Source of the DNA: Adiantum capillus-veneris
Taxonomy: Eukaryota; Streptophyta; Polypodiopsida; Polypodiales; Pteridaceae
Reading direction: 5' to 3'
Assembly: GCA_014529385.2 (NCBI GenBank)
Contig: CM043957.1
Location: forward strand, 90,352,160-90,416,159
DNA length: 64,000 nucleotides
In this document: positions 10,440 to 21,029 of the stretch, in pieces
How positions within the stretch are numbered: the stretch's first letter is position 1
Layout of the letters: each line of letters opens with the position of its first letter
Translations under genes and position numbers: made by a program
Notes under the pieces: model-generated
The model's input: only the letters and a program-made list of their open reading frames with translations
Database searches by the model: none
Told to the model about the DNA's origin: nothing

Positions 10440-11003
10440 CATGGGAGCTGCCCAAATTCATATGTAGAGACCGATGCAAGGTGAGGGCCCTGTAGTAACT
10501 TGCAAAGCTTGGTTTCTGCAACTCTTGCCCTATCTACTTCCCCAAAGGTTGGTGAAAACTCTCCTACAAAGGCCTCAGAGTCATAAAGTAGAGAGAGTCC
10601 CTTTCAAGTGGGGTGAAAATCAAGGGAGGTCCGTATTTCAGAGGAGCATTTAGATGAGACCAACTTTAGAAGCACCATCAGGGTAGTGCTCAAGGTGCAT
10701 ACATATGAACCGCTTCACTTGTTGGAGAGAGCCTCTAAACTTTCATCTCATCCCATCAAAGTTTTCATGTAGGTTGACTTTGGGCTCCTTTCTATTTTGG
10801 ATTAGATTTGTTGAAGGCATGGTTTGATCATGGTCATGGCTAGCTTCACGTATCTCTTGAATCTAGCATTGAAGCTCTTGCACCACCAGACTCAAGGAGT
10901 GCAGTTGCTCTGCTTGTAATCGTGTGTTGCTCTTATGTAGCTCTTGAATTTGTTGATACAATTTTTGCAAGCTAGACATAACACCTTCCAAAAAACGCTC
11001 CAT
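10440..11003 (-). pseudogene. Element E4 gag (Ty3/gypsy), decayed
   Basis: The minus-strand ATG at 11003 opens MERFLEGVMSSLQKLYQQIQ and a heptad-like, Leu/Gln-rich stretch ending LVVQELQC before a stop. After it come PKVNLHENFDGMR, KFRGSLQQVKRFI, HYPDGASKVGLI and, in shifted frames, FTNLWGS-type and KLCKLLQGP-type relics. This order matches a common plant gypsy gag (FDGTRSKFRGF...YP-D-S-VGL-G-LL...). Several stops and frameshifts make it a pseudogene. It is unrelated in detail to E1, E2 or E3 gag, so it is a separate gypsy lineage. Confidence 0.65.
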
Positions 11004-11288
11004 GGCTAGGCGAAATCAAGAAGTGGAGTCTTGCCAAAATATTGTGAGTGCATCTCGAGCAAGAAGAGAGCGAGAGAGGGTGCCTTGAAACTTGATCGTG
11101 ACTTTAATCTTGATTACAAGACTTAATACTTGACTAAAAGTATTTGATTACAAAGCTAGACTTACAAGACAAGACTTGGTTACAAGAACAGGAGTTGAAA
11201 ACAAGACAATACTAGAAGAGGGCTTACCTCATAGAAGCCTCACAATTGGTGTTGGCAAGATTGAGGGGCTTGTAGCCCCCCAAGACCT

Positions 11289-11297
11289 CTATTTATA
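11289..11297 (-). promoter_or_regulatory. E4 TATA box
   Basis: The minus strand reads TATAAATAG within AGTATAAATAGAGG, close to the consensus for a plant core promoter. Transcription would run leftward into the E4 gag. Confidence 0.65.
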
Positions 11298-11317
11298 CTA
11301 GATCTTAAGGAGGTTAG

Positions 11318-11423
11318 GAACCTTCTAGGTACTTCCTCAAGCTCAAGGAGGTTAAGAACCTTCTAGGTTCTTCTCCAAGCTTCTAGAGCTTTCTAGGACC
11401 TTCTAGATTTTTCTTCAAGCTTC
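11318..11423. promoter_or_regulatory. Heat-shock-element-like array upstream of the E4 TATA box
   Basis: On the plus strand TTC begins at 11361, 11371, 11381, 11391, 11401, 11411 and 11421, seven times at exactly 10-bp spacing, with GAA at 11356 forming GAAccTTC. A second cluster has GAAccTTC at 11318-11325 and TTC again at 11333. The intervening GAA half-sites are mostly degenerate (GGT, CAA, GAG, GGA). Canonical heat-shock elements are alternating nGAAn units at 5-bp steps, so this is a partly decayed or one-sided version. Confidence 0.5.
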
Positions 11424-11600
11424 TTATAGGACCTTGTAGATTATTCTAAAACTTTCTTCTAAGAGCTCCCATCTACGATAGTGGGCGGGCTTTGCATGCG
11501 TAGTCAGTCTTGGCATGCTTAGCCATCCAACCTACTGACACACTTGCACTTGCCTGGTCTGGAGACCTGGCTATTCTTAAATCGCATAGATTCATTGACT

Positions 11601-13020
11601 TTGCACTACTAATTGTAGTCTTGTAAATATGGTAGCTTTTACTTGATGTCTAGCAACAAACATTCTAAGAAAAATTAAAGCATGGTAGATTAGATGTTTA
11701 GGTAGTAAAAAGTCTATAGATAATGCAAGTATGTGGTAAATATCTATGGGAATCTCTGGGCTTTGAGGGCATCTTTAGTACAAGAAACCATTTTCATCAA
11801 CATGATACCAAAAAAGATACTCATGATATATGATGCAAGTTACGGATTGGCAGAGTGCTGAGTGATGACTTACACTTAGACTGCACGAGAAGTTGATCAA
11901 AATTATCAAAAATTCAACACATAAAGCAACAAGACCAATGAGTCAGAGGTTGGGTTGAGTATAAAGTTTGGGTTGAGTATAAAGTTTCAGATGTGTGTAA
12001 ATTCCTTTATGTACTTAAGGTCTTGAAATGTATATCAATCATGCATTGGATTCTAGAGAGATCAAGCTAGACATGTGTTGGTAGAGGAGAGTGTAAATGA
12101 CTCGGTCTTATATCCACTAGGCAATCAAATTGGGACCTCTAGGGCATAGCACATGAGTCAGCTCTTGACGATATTGAGATTCCAATATGAAATCTACATT
12201 GATGGGACGAAGAGGACTTTACTATGTGAGAAAGAATATTTAATTGCAAATGATAAGCTAGAGATTTTTCAGTTGATTACAAGAAGAATTGGTATTTCGA
12301 CAAGGATGGAGTTACACATCTTATGGTACCTTACCCATCCAAGTTTTGTAAAATGGAGATGAATGGGAAAAAAGAAATGATTGATGAAGAATCTGGGGAA
12401 ACACGCCCACTCACATAAAAGAGGTTAAGAATTCTTTGCTCCATGTGTCTTGTTTATATGTACATAAGAAGTTGTCTAAATAATTTTGTGATTATTACCA
12501 TTTCAAGGAATCACAAGATTTTTATGTCTTAAAGGGTGTCTCCCACAAGAGGCAAATCTATCGGTACCTAAGTCCTAAGGGCACTAGCTATAGTTCTTGT
12601 TGTTGGCAATACATTGTAGGTAAGTGGGAGATATGTAAATTGTGGCATGAAATGTGATCTTCTTGATTGTGCTTGGTAGTATAGTAGGTTGCATGCAAAG
12701 GAAACTCTATGATCAAATGGAATGTGTAGGTAATTTACATTCCATAATCAAATGAAGCTCTATGATTGGATGGAATGTAAAGGTATTTTATCTGAGGCAT
12801 TCATATTGGTTCATAGTAGTGCAAAAACATGCAGCCTTTCATGAGTCAGGTGATAGGATCAAGCTGTACATGTTTCAATGCCCACAAAATCTATGCATAG
12901 AAAGCCCATTCTTGTGTTATACATTTCATGAGTCAGGTGATAGGATCAAGTTGTACATGTTTCAATTCCCACAAAATCTATGCATAGAAAGCTCATTTTT
13001 GTGTTAGACATTACACCTCT
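11601..13020. other. Non-coding stretch with small tandem duplications
   Basis: I see no credible gene. A 17-bp direct repeat (GGGTTGAGTATAAAGTT) lies near 11953-11987. An 87-bp tandem duplication occupies 12837-13005, with both units starting TTTCATGAGTCAGGTG and differing at a few bases. ORFs of 69 and 81 codons here have no recognisable motif. Confidence 0.5.
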
Positions 13021-13450
13021 AAAATGTGTATATAGCACGCGAGTTCAAAATAAGGGTATTTTATTTGGCATTTAACAAAAATTAACAGAATACATTGACA
13101 AAATATTTTTTTATTAAAATTTTAGTTTATCAAGAAAAAGGGGTTACCCCCTAGGATTTCTTATAAGTAGCGTCTTGAGTTCAAAACTCGTCGGATAGAT
13201 CTTTGAGGTCTCTAAGGATTGTTCCTCCGACGTTAAAACTTCGTTCTCACACAAGAGAAGATCACCATTTTTCTTTTCGTGGAGCAATTGAATTGACCTC
13301 ACAACAGGCCATGATCACCAATTACGAAATGACAGCATTTTCAAGAATTGAAATGGCAGATTACATGCAGCATTTTCAAGAAGGCAAAGTTCTAATTGCA
13401 CCCTTTGACTTACTCAATCGTCTTCGTAGTTCCTACTAATGAGAGAGAGA
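13021..13450 (+). repeat. SINE-like repeat S, copy 2, with a MITE-like fragment in front
   Basis: 13141-13440 is the compact version of the repeat at 9527-10302, without the microsatellite expansion. It has GCGTCTTGAGTTCAAAACTC (B-box-like), then GATCTTTGAGGTCTCTAAGG and a shared 3' part ending in a short GA run. 13033-13075 resembles the left end of the MITE-like element at 7601. A 78-codon ORF across it is a by-product. Confidence 0.5.
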
Positions 13451-13950
13451 ACTCTAATAATGCTCTACAGCTAGACCGCTGGACTAAAATATTAGGATTC
13501 ACGAGAGTAAAATATTAGGATGAATTAAACAATGATGCATTCTTCTGCATATTGGGCTAGTTATTATTGCAGAAGCAAAACTATTACAAATAGAGCAAAA
13601 GATGCAGAAAAGTACGTGCGATTCGGTTCAAAAATGTCGATATACAGAGAAAACAGGAAGGATGATTAATGGGCGTAGGACTCTGGACGGCAGTCTGGCA
13701 CCTTCATTAATCAGGACTCAAACCAAGTGGTCGTTAAGGTAAACAAATTACTGCCTTGGACTGTGCATTTGCTTTAAATTTCTCACAAACGTATCCTCCA
13801 ATTGAATCCAAAATGTATCGGCCAATTGAATCCAAAATGTTAGGGGGATGCAGCTTGAATTGCAGGACATCTTTGACCCCACCAAGAATTGATTCCCCCA
13901 AATTATAAGTGGCGCCTTGCCTTGCAGCAGCCGGACATTTTGACATACGT
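13451..13950 (-). other. 3' flank of the receptor gene
   Basis: This is probable 3' UTR and downstream sequence. An 18-21-bp direct repeat (ATTGAATCCAAAATGT) occurs twice near 13800-13840. No polyadenylation signal is obvious, and the 70-codon minus-strand ORF has no recognisable motif. Confidence 0.35.
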
Positions 13951-15177
13951 CTAGCTGGGCCGGCGCGCGGCCCTCCTTGCAGCAGCAGTTGGACTATGAG
14001 ACCTCGTTGACATACGGCGTTCAGAAGCTAGAGCAAGCTGCCTCAGGTTGTGAGTCACTATAGTCGAAACAAAAACGTTGGTGTGTTCAATAGTGTTACC
14101 GTCTGGGACGTCACAGTAATATGACTCAATCACAAGAGTTGCTGGCTTGCCATCTATCTCATCTGCATGAAGTGTGGTCAGGGAGTTGTAATTCTGCACA
14201 AATGTATACATGCACGAATTAGGTGTGCAAAGCAAGAATTAGGCTGTGATTAAGACTTTACAAGAAACAATCACAACTTAATAAATACCAACATTATTAC
14301 GACTTTCTGCAACAATATAATTAGCAGCAAGTCAGAAATATACCCGCAACCGATTGCCGCCACCCAAAACTTCAAAGCCCAGACGATGATTATCTTCATC
14401 AAAAGTGTGTAGTCTTTCGATACTACTTTCTGCGCCTCCTGCGACCTCAGAGTTTATTCTGCAACGACGCGTACTAATTCCCACCTGAAGGTCCCCAGCA
14501 GTCAGCATTCTACACGAAGTGATAAGTGTTTTGTAGATCTGCGGATTATCAAAGCGGCGAACCAATTCCCAGACCTGCATGCAGAACTTATAAAGGTTTC
14601 AACTAATAAATTTCAACTAATAAGCTTATACGAGCTTAAAGCATGATAATGTATTAACAACAAAGAGTTCAATATGACACTTGCAGCACTTTAATTACGT
14701 TTATGGAATGGTTTGTCTTTGCAATTAAAAACTCACAGGACCTGGCTTGTCGGATCACTAGAAATATCAGTAAATATCAGCTAGCCAAGTGATGAGCTCT
14801 CAGAGAACGCGTCAAGAACGTTAAGTAAATTCACCTAACAGGTTTACGAGCTCACTAACTATTCTGGACTTGTCCAGCTAGATTAAGAATACGTTGGGGA
14901 CGTATTAATCTTAACAAATGTTTTCCGTGAACGCGAACGCATATTGGCGCCATCATTAAAGAGCAGGAGAAAAACATTTTCGACAATTAGATCGGGCTTC
15001 CATTAATATGGAGAGAAGACAGACATGATCCGTACTACAATATGGATTTACCGTTCCAACGGTAGCCCGAATGCGTTGAGTGAATACACCACTTGCTTGA
15101 GTCGAGGCGTGAGGACGCGTGTGATGCTGTGCAATGAGAGAGTCGACATCTGCATGAACAGTACCATTCGAATTCAT
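13951..15177 (-). CDS. PYR/PYL/RCAR-type abscisic acid receptor homologue (3 exons)
   Basis: Exons at 15177-15052, 14574-14344 and 14193-13951 give 199 residues. Both introns (477 and 150 bp) are phase 0 with GT...AG ends (ACG|GTAAAT, GCATGCAG|GTC, CGG|GTATAT, TTGTGCAG|AAT). Landmarks of the START-fold receptor family are VWELVRRFDNPQIYK (from residue 43), ITSCRM, IERLHTFDEDNH, NRLRNYNSLTTLH, TLVIESYYCDVPDGNT and STIVTHNLRQLA. By my alignment to PYR1, the residues equivalent to K59, E94, Y120, S122, E141 and N167 are kept. The gate loop SGLPA is replaced by a longer INSEVAGGA-type stretch without the Pro, and the latch HRL is NRL. Family members bind ABA and inhibit clade A PP2C phosphatases in cytosol and nucleus. 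Here gate closure may differ. Length is normal for the family. An Arg/Ser/Ala-rich tail follows the last helix. A start at 15201 (8 residues longer) is also in frame. Confidence 0.88.
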
Positions 15178-15484
15178 CTGGCCAGCAGAAAACAGGCACA
15201 TAAATGATCAGAAGTCGACCGAAATTGAGAGCCGATCGAAATTAGCTCTCCATTGCGGTAGTATTACAGCATTAGTTTGAACGCAAACTCTTCAACTACG
15301 ATTCATTGCGCAGACGTTATGAAAATACATCTACAAATAGGCTAGCTAGGTGACAGCTTGATCCTGATCACCAGCAGCCAGGAGCAAAAGCTAAATTCTC
15401 GTATAACGCAGAAGCGTTCCATCTGATCTGTCTGTACTCTAATGGCGAGCTGCATTTTCTACGGCGAATATGGAATGATTGTAA
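15178..15484 (-). other. Putative 5' UTR of the receptor gene
   Basis: This sequence lies between the candidate TATA box (15601-15610) and the start codon. Several short upstream ATGs occur, including a 23-codon minus-strand uORF ending near 15440. A pyrimidine-rich TTTTCTGCTGGCCAG directly before the ATG could be a splice acceptor, so an additional 5' exon is possible. Confidence 0.35.
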
Positions 15485-15860
15485 TCAGAGAGGCTCATCA
15501 TGCAGATCGCCATAGCTAACCTTGCTCGTGCCGCAAGATTCCCGCCTCCGGCCTCCCAATGAAAAGCCGAATTCCGTTTTGAGTTTTTTGCACGTTTGAA
15601 ATTTATAGAGGTGTGTGCAAACAATGTCCAAGAGCCATTTCACACGCTCGCGAGTCGCCCTTTGTGATCACTAGCTTGAGCCTACAACATCCCCCATCTA
15701 GCGCCAAATTGTTACAGCTTCGTTAATAACATAAGGATTGCTGAGTTGTCTTGTTTTTTGCCACTAAAATGCGAGAATATGTGTGATAAAAGAAAAATAA
15801 ATCCGTTTGATCCTGTGGTGGGAAGTCCAAAGGGATGAGCATATATAGCTATAAATCTTA
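15485..15860 (-). repeat. Repeat P, copy 1, carrying the likely receptor promoter
   Basis: This segment is similar to 22649-22866 plus 23286-23390. Shared landmarks are CGCCATAGCTAACCTTGCT, GTTTGAAATTTATAGAGGTG and CTTGAGCCTACAACATC. A minus-strand TATA box (CTCTATAAAT) is at 15601-15610. An AGATGGGGGATGTTG junction near 15685-15700 looks like a polypurine tract followed by an LTR start, so the repeat may be an LTR. Confidence 0.5.
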
Positions 15861-15949
15861 TGTGCTATAAATCTTTATAATAGGAGCACATAATAGGAGT
15901 AAATAATTTTATGTGCTATAAGTCTTTATAATAGGAGCACATTCCAAGA

Positions 15950-16335
15950 AGAGTTCCAAGACACTTGTCTATCACCTTAAGTTCCTCAGGATCCATTAAT
16001 TGGATGCCATCCTATGAAATGACCCAAGAACTATATCGCTTGCAAAAAGAATCTGCTTTTTCTTCCATTATTGTAGATCTTATGATCATGCAGCTATATA
16101 AAAATTAATTTCCTATTAGTGATCCTTGTGCTTATCAAGAGTTTTGGAGTGAGTGGATAATAATTTCATTGCGCATAATACCCTTATGTATACTCGATAC
16201 TTAATAAGTAGTCAGTGCTTGATTGAATGTGGCTAGTGTACCATTGAGTCCAAAGGGCATCACTATGTACTCACAAATGCCAAAGATAGTTGTAATTATT
16301 TTGTGAACATCTTTTGATACAACATGAATATTTAG
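15950..16335 (-). pseudogene. Decayed gypsy reverse transcriptase fragment
   Basis: The minus strand reads DVHKIITTIFGICEYIVMPFGLNGTLATFNQAL, matching the gypsy RT block F-T--G-YE--VMPFGL-NAPATFN. Lower down comes DGIQLMDPEELKVI, matching the GH-I---GI--DP-K--AI block. Stops interrupt it throughout. It is most like E3 in spacing. Confidence 0.65.
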
Positions 16336-16369
16336 TGACAGCCACTTAGTGACATGAGTATTCTTGCCT

Positions 16370-17300
16370 TTAAAATGTACATTGGATATTTAACTTCCTT
16401 GGAGTTCATCTTCTTTATCCAAAAACTTGTACATGGATTTTCCAGTGGGAGAGAAGATATTGGAGGCAAGTTTCAACCATAGTGTGGTGGATTATTTCTA
16501 ACTTGACCCTGGATATTCACATATGCATGCATGTCATCAAAATTCCCATTTAATTTTTTGATGCTGTGAAAATTTTATCATTTGAAGATAGTAGCTTAAT
16601 TTATTTGTAACCTCATAAAACCTCAACTTAATGTTGAGTAGTCTCTCCTCTTTAAAATCAAGGCTTCTCTAAGCCATGATAAAAACATCTTGGGCTTACT
16701 CAATGAGAAGTTGCTTCATGATAGCAACCGTGCATTCTTTCAAAATTTGAGGTGTCTCTCCTTGTCAACAAGCTTTAGGGCTAGACCACCAGTTCTACCA
16801 ACAACCTTTTGGAGGTTTATCTACATGTCCTAGCTTGGTTTATTATGTGGAGTAATCACATCCAAAGGTAACATCAAATCTTCGGTTGAAATTAATGACT
16901 TTTTAAATGTTGTTATAGCTAACAATGATTGTAACAAAAGTGATGCTCTTTCCTCCTTCCTTGAGTTTTCAAGATCAATTGCTCTTTTCAAGGTGAACTG
17001 CGCACATCTATGCCCTCAAATATGAGTATCCTTTTACGTGATAGTGGCCTCTTTATGGAGACTTACTCTTTGTAGAGTTTGATGGAGAAGAAGTGGGATA
17101 TAGTCTTGCCCTTCATCTATGCTCAATTCGTAGCTCAATGGACTCTTATAATGTTGTCTTTATGGATCCATTTCTTCAATAAAGTTCCTCCTACAAGTAT
17201 TTTGGCTCTCCTTATATTCATGAGAAAAATCAAATCCTCTCTCTTTGATATGCATAAGCATTTTGGACTGCTCTTTTGTTTTGAGTAGGACGGATTCCTC
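16370..17300 (-). pseudogene. Decayed E3-family gypsy gag
   Basis: Minus-strand relics include KLGHVDKPPKGCW followed by NWWSSPKACWQGETP, aligning with KLHHVAMHFQKS--QWWSSLQANGEAP of E3. The 16370-16500 part is the unit shared with later copies (TTTAAAATGTACATTGGATATTTAACTTCC). There is no open frame. Confidence 0.55.
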
Positions 17301-17639
17301 AATGAGACTTGATTTCCACTTGGTATCTCCTAATCTACTCCCTTTTCATTGCCTACTCATGAGTGATTGGTCCCTTTGCATGAAGAAATGAATAGCGTGC
17401 TCTGGTAACAATGAAGCCTAATTAGTATGATTACGACTTGTTATAGTTGCAACTACAAAAGCAAAACCATTGTTATGAAATTCATGCAATCTTTTAGTAA
17501 AAATTCTCCTTTGAGCCATTTGATTATGTGTGATGATGGCTAAGCTACATGTACAAAGAGTGATGTCCTAGACATTGCTTTTATGTTCTCAAACATCTCG
17601 TTATCCTTTATCTAATAGTAATCTTTGATTTAACTTAAG
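17301..17639. other. Spacer, nothing recognised
   Basis: AT-rich sequence without a convincing ORF, RNA gene or repeat unit shared elsewhere in the window. Confidence 0.3.
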
Positions 17640-19085
17640 GTAATGTACAAAATTTAGCAGTGCAAATTGTCCAAACATGCTTTTTGCACACACGAATAGA
17701 TGGAGAAAATTATCCAATCTTTGATGAAATTTAATCTATATGTGTAGCTTCATAAGACATGCAAGTTATCCATAAAATACATTGTGCATACAAATAGTTG
17801 GTGAAATTTTTCTGTAGTGAGTGCTTGAAAGTTCAAAGCTTTAAAGGATAGATATTGTACATGTAGCTATGTCATTTTTCCTACCTTCTTCTTACCTGTT
17901 GCTGAAATAATTTCTTCATGATTGATTACTTTATGCACACATAAAATATTTCATAAGTACAATCTAAAATCTCCACAACGAAGAGTCAGCTGGAGCCCCT
18001 GCATGTGTAGCTGCAAATTTATATGCCTCTCAATATGTGTAAACTTATGGCTTGGGGATCTCTTTAAGCCGTTTTGAACCCAAAAATTAAGCTAGGTATG
18101 TTGGTACATTGGTGGTAAGTTTTTTGTTATGGTAGCAGATTGTAGTAGATGTTTTATACTTTGCTAATGAATCTATTTTTAATAGAGTTTCTCATGGCCA
18201 CAAGGTGTATGAGCCAGCCATAGTGTAGCATCCTCTCCTCTTTCTAGCTCTTGCGAGACAAATTTTGCTCATGGAAACATCTTGCAATTACTTTAAGATA
18301 TGGTAGTAGATTTATTTCATGGTATTAGAATGTCTCTTTATGTTTATTCTCGGTTAGTTTATGGCTAGTAGTTTTGTCTTATGGATTATGGATAATATCA
18401 TGCCTACATGAATACTTTTGGTGTAAGGCTTATGGTTGGTTTATGGCTAGAAACATGCCTAGATTGCTACTTTTGGTTTGGTTTGTGGCTTTAAATACCA
18501 AGTTCAACATTTTTTCCTTTTTATTATTAAAAATACATAGCTCATTATCCATCATGGTTTCTATCAAAAATGCTATCACTCCTTTAATGGGCATGGAAAA
18601 TAGTGGTTTGGCAAGATTCATCAAATTTTTATTGATAAAAAATTCATTGTCCAGTCAATAGAATTTTTATTAAAAGAGCAACCCTCTCCCCTTCTATTTC
18701 TTTGTTAAAATTTTATTTGAGTTTTAAATTACAAATTTGTAATTGCAAAAAACCAAGAAATTTTTCCAACTTCAAATCGATAACCTCAAAATATTCTCAA
18801 AGATTAAATTATTTTTTTCTTTAAGAAAAATAGGCCCTTTGAAAAAAGACTAGAATCAACATTGCATTTTATAGTAAAAATTTATATATGGTACTAGTCC
18901 AACCAAAAGCACATAGATCTTATCCACAACCTTGGTTAAAGTATTTACCAAGATAGCATTTCCTTGTTTATTCATGAGGCAATACAGATAGCCAAAGCAC
19001 TTTAGCATTTAGGATATTATTTTATTAAGCATGTCGAGAGTCAATTAATTAAAATTGTAACTCTTCTCCAATTATTTATCCTACC
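17640..19085. repeat. Dispersed unit R2, copy a
   Basis: About 1.4 kb, shared with 21030-22620, 27950-29400 and 60660-62110. Landmarks in order are GAATAGATGGAGAAAATTATCC (copies a and b), GTATGAGCCAGCCATAGTGTAGCATC, TATGGATAATATCATGCCTACATG, GAGCAACCCTCTCCCC, TATGGTACTAGTCCAACC and CTCCAATTATTTATCCTACC. It is non-coding and AT-rich. An LTR or non-autonomous element is possible, but I see no clear termini. Confidence 0.7.
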
Positions 19086-20443
19086 TGCCTAGATGCAACA
19101 ATTTCATCACCAAGTCATCCACAAATTTGACTACAGGTCCAAGTCTAGCAAGTGTAGATACAGACAAAAGATTCTTCTTGATCCCAGGTACATAAAGTGC
19201 ATCAACAAGTGTGAAAGAACTGCCATTTTCAATAAGCACAATCTTTCCAACTCCCTGAACCGGATAAGAGGCATTGTTGGCACAAGTGACTGAATTCCCA
19301 TAAGGGACAGACTCGAGAGAGGTGAACAATTCACGATGTGAGGTAATGTGCTTTGTAGCACCACGATCGAAATATCACACATGTGAATCTATAGCAACTG
19401 ACAAGCATGCATCATGGACAAGAGGATTGTAAGTGCACTCTACGCTAAAAGCCCATTCTGCATCAACATCATCATTACAGTCTCCTTTTACAAAAGACTC
19501 AACAATGGCTGCATTTGTAGTGGAACCACCCTCTTTCTTCTTAGCCTTCAACTTAGGACATTGCTTGATCAAGTGATCACTAGCTTTACAATAATGGCAA
19601 CACATCTTCTTTTTTCCCTTATCACCAGAATTTCCAGACAAATTGCTATCAGCAAAAGCATTAGAAACAGAAGTTTTGCCACTCGCAGCAAAACCATAAG
19701 AAGTGGCTGCATTGTTGTTACCACCCTTTCTTTGGGAAGCAATAAAATCCTGTTCAACTGCATGCCTAGTCCTGTTTTTTCTGGAAAGTGACTCTTACAA
19801 CAGCAATGTGCATAATGCATCAAACATGACAACTTCAAGATTTCCTTGGGTCATCAGTCTCCAAGTACTAGCAAAAGTCTAGTAGGAATCTGGTAAGGCA
19901 TCAAGAACAGTCTGCACAAGGGAACTGTCTGAAATGACTTCACCTGCAGAAATAAGTTGCTCATTGATATCCTTGACACCATCAAGGAAAGTGTCCATAT
20001 AATCTTCCTCATGCATAATCTTTGACTCCAGCTCTTTATGCAGCAAAGTAATTTTAGCCTCATTACGACTTACATAAAGACCTGTTAGAATATCCCAAGC
20101 CTGTTTTGCAGATTTTGTTGAACGGATGTGAGGAACAATGGTGCACTTCACAGACAACACAATCAATGCATGATCTTGCGCAATCCTTTACATCCCAATG
20201 AGCTTGTTCTACCATAGGCAAAACAACTCTTATAGCAGCAATCCTTGCAGCAAGACCTGCAACATCCTCAACATCGCCTACATCCTCAGAACCAGGACAT
20301 ACATCAATGCCCTGCACAATATTCCAGACGTCCTTTGACACAAGAACGTGTTGCATCATATAAGCCCACATAGGGTAATTGTCCCCATCCAACCTATCCT
20401 TAGTAGCAAACATCTTGAAGACATCTGTGTTGTTGTCAACCAT
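19081..20443 (-). pseudogene. Copia element C1 gag and start of protease, truncated
   Basis: The minus-strand start at 20443 opens MVDNNTDVFKMFATKDRLDGDNYPMWAYMM, a copia gag (UBN2-type) N-terminus with NYP-W. After a frameshift near 20160 it continues AKQAWDILTGLYVSRNEAKITLLHKELESKIM...VLDALPDSY. A zinc knuckle CCHYCKASDHLIKQC follows near 19590-19605. The protease start YFDRGATKHITSHRELF has DRG where DSG is usual and is preceded by TGA where Trp is expected. The frame ends at LSVSTLARLG near 19130 and then meets unit R2. Integrase, RT and RNase H are missing. Confidence 0.85.
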
Positions 20444-20785
20444 GGTAAATGTTGCACTTGATGTGAAAACTGCCCGAAAATAGGAGAAATGGAGCGGGAA
20501 CAACATGTGTTATATAGCACAAACCGTAGAAGACTGTAAGGCACCTATTATGCAGAAATTGGCACTGACAGAAATTCTGGACAAATGACGAAATTGCTAG
20601 TGCAGACCTGCCTATAGTGGAAACGGAGGCCGAAATGAGCCCGAATCAAAAATCTGAGCAGACTAACCTCTATGAGCTTACCCAAAATATTTGTCGAACT
20701 GCGAACGCTCGCCAAACCTCACTGTAATCGGAGAAAGTCAGCAGGTGTGTGTTGAGCAACTGGTGACTAAGCCCGGAGGACGTAA
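20444..20785 (-). other. C1 leader
   Basis: Short untranslated region between the C1 primer-binding site and gag. No further structure was recognised. Confidence 0.6.
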
Positions 20786-20800
20786 CTCGCTCTGATACCA
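20786..20800 (-). other. C1 primer-binding site (initiator tRNA-Met type)
   Basis: The minus strand reads TGGTATCAGAGCGAG, the standard copia primer site complementary to initiator tRNA-Met, 2 nt from the LTR edge. Confidence 0.9.
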
Positions 20801-20802
20801 AT

Positions 20803-21028
20803 TGTTGGAATTAGGGTTGCAAAGAAACGCACACAGCTTGGAGAAGACGAAGGAAGGTCAAGACACACAATAGAGAGTATGTTACTTAGTATGCAATGGA
20901 AAGATGGATAGCCCTAGAGTGATGGGCGTATATATAATGCACGGGGGGAAAATCTCCTAAAGAGGGAAAAAATGCCCCGGTGGTCCTAGTGTGTTCACAC
21001 ACATCACTACCACATGTATATGGTAACA
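20803..21028 (-). repeat. C1 5' LTR (226 bp)
   Basis: Bounded on the plus strand by TGTTGGAATT and ATATGGTAACA. It contains a minus-strand TATATATA near 20929-20936. The copia LTR at 52356-52556 is a close relative, which confirms the boundary at the ATGG(TA)TAACA end. Confidence 0.85.
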
Positions 21029-21029
21029 A

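Larger units (their letters stand above)
11030..11600 (-). repeat. E4 LTR or promoter region
   Basis: This sequence lies directly upstream of the E4 gag relic on the minus strand. It contains a good TATA box (11289-11297) and a 10-bp-periodic TTC/GAA array. The transcribed part (11030-11255) has many CTTG(T/A)A repeats. I found no certain primer-binding site or LTR ends. Confidence 0.45.

Noticed and set aside
12762-13007. 81-codon ORF with an internal protein repeat
   Set aside because: The protein repeat merely reflects an 87-bp tandem DNA duplication. No start context or homology.
15439-15624. 61-codon minus-strand ORF as an extra 5' exon of the receptor
   Set aside because: It spans the TATA-like sequence, and its N-terminal part is in repeat P. 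No receptor-like residues.
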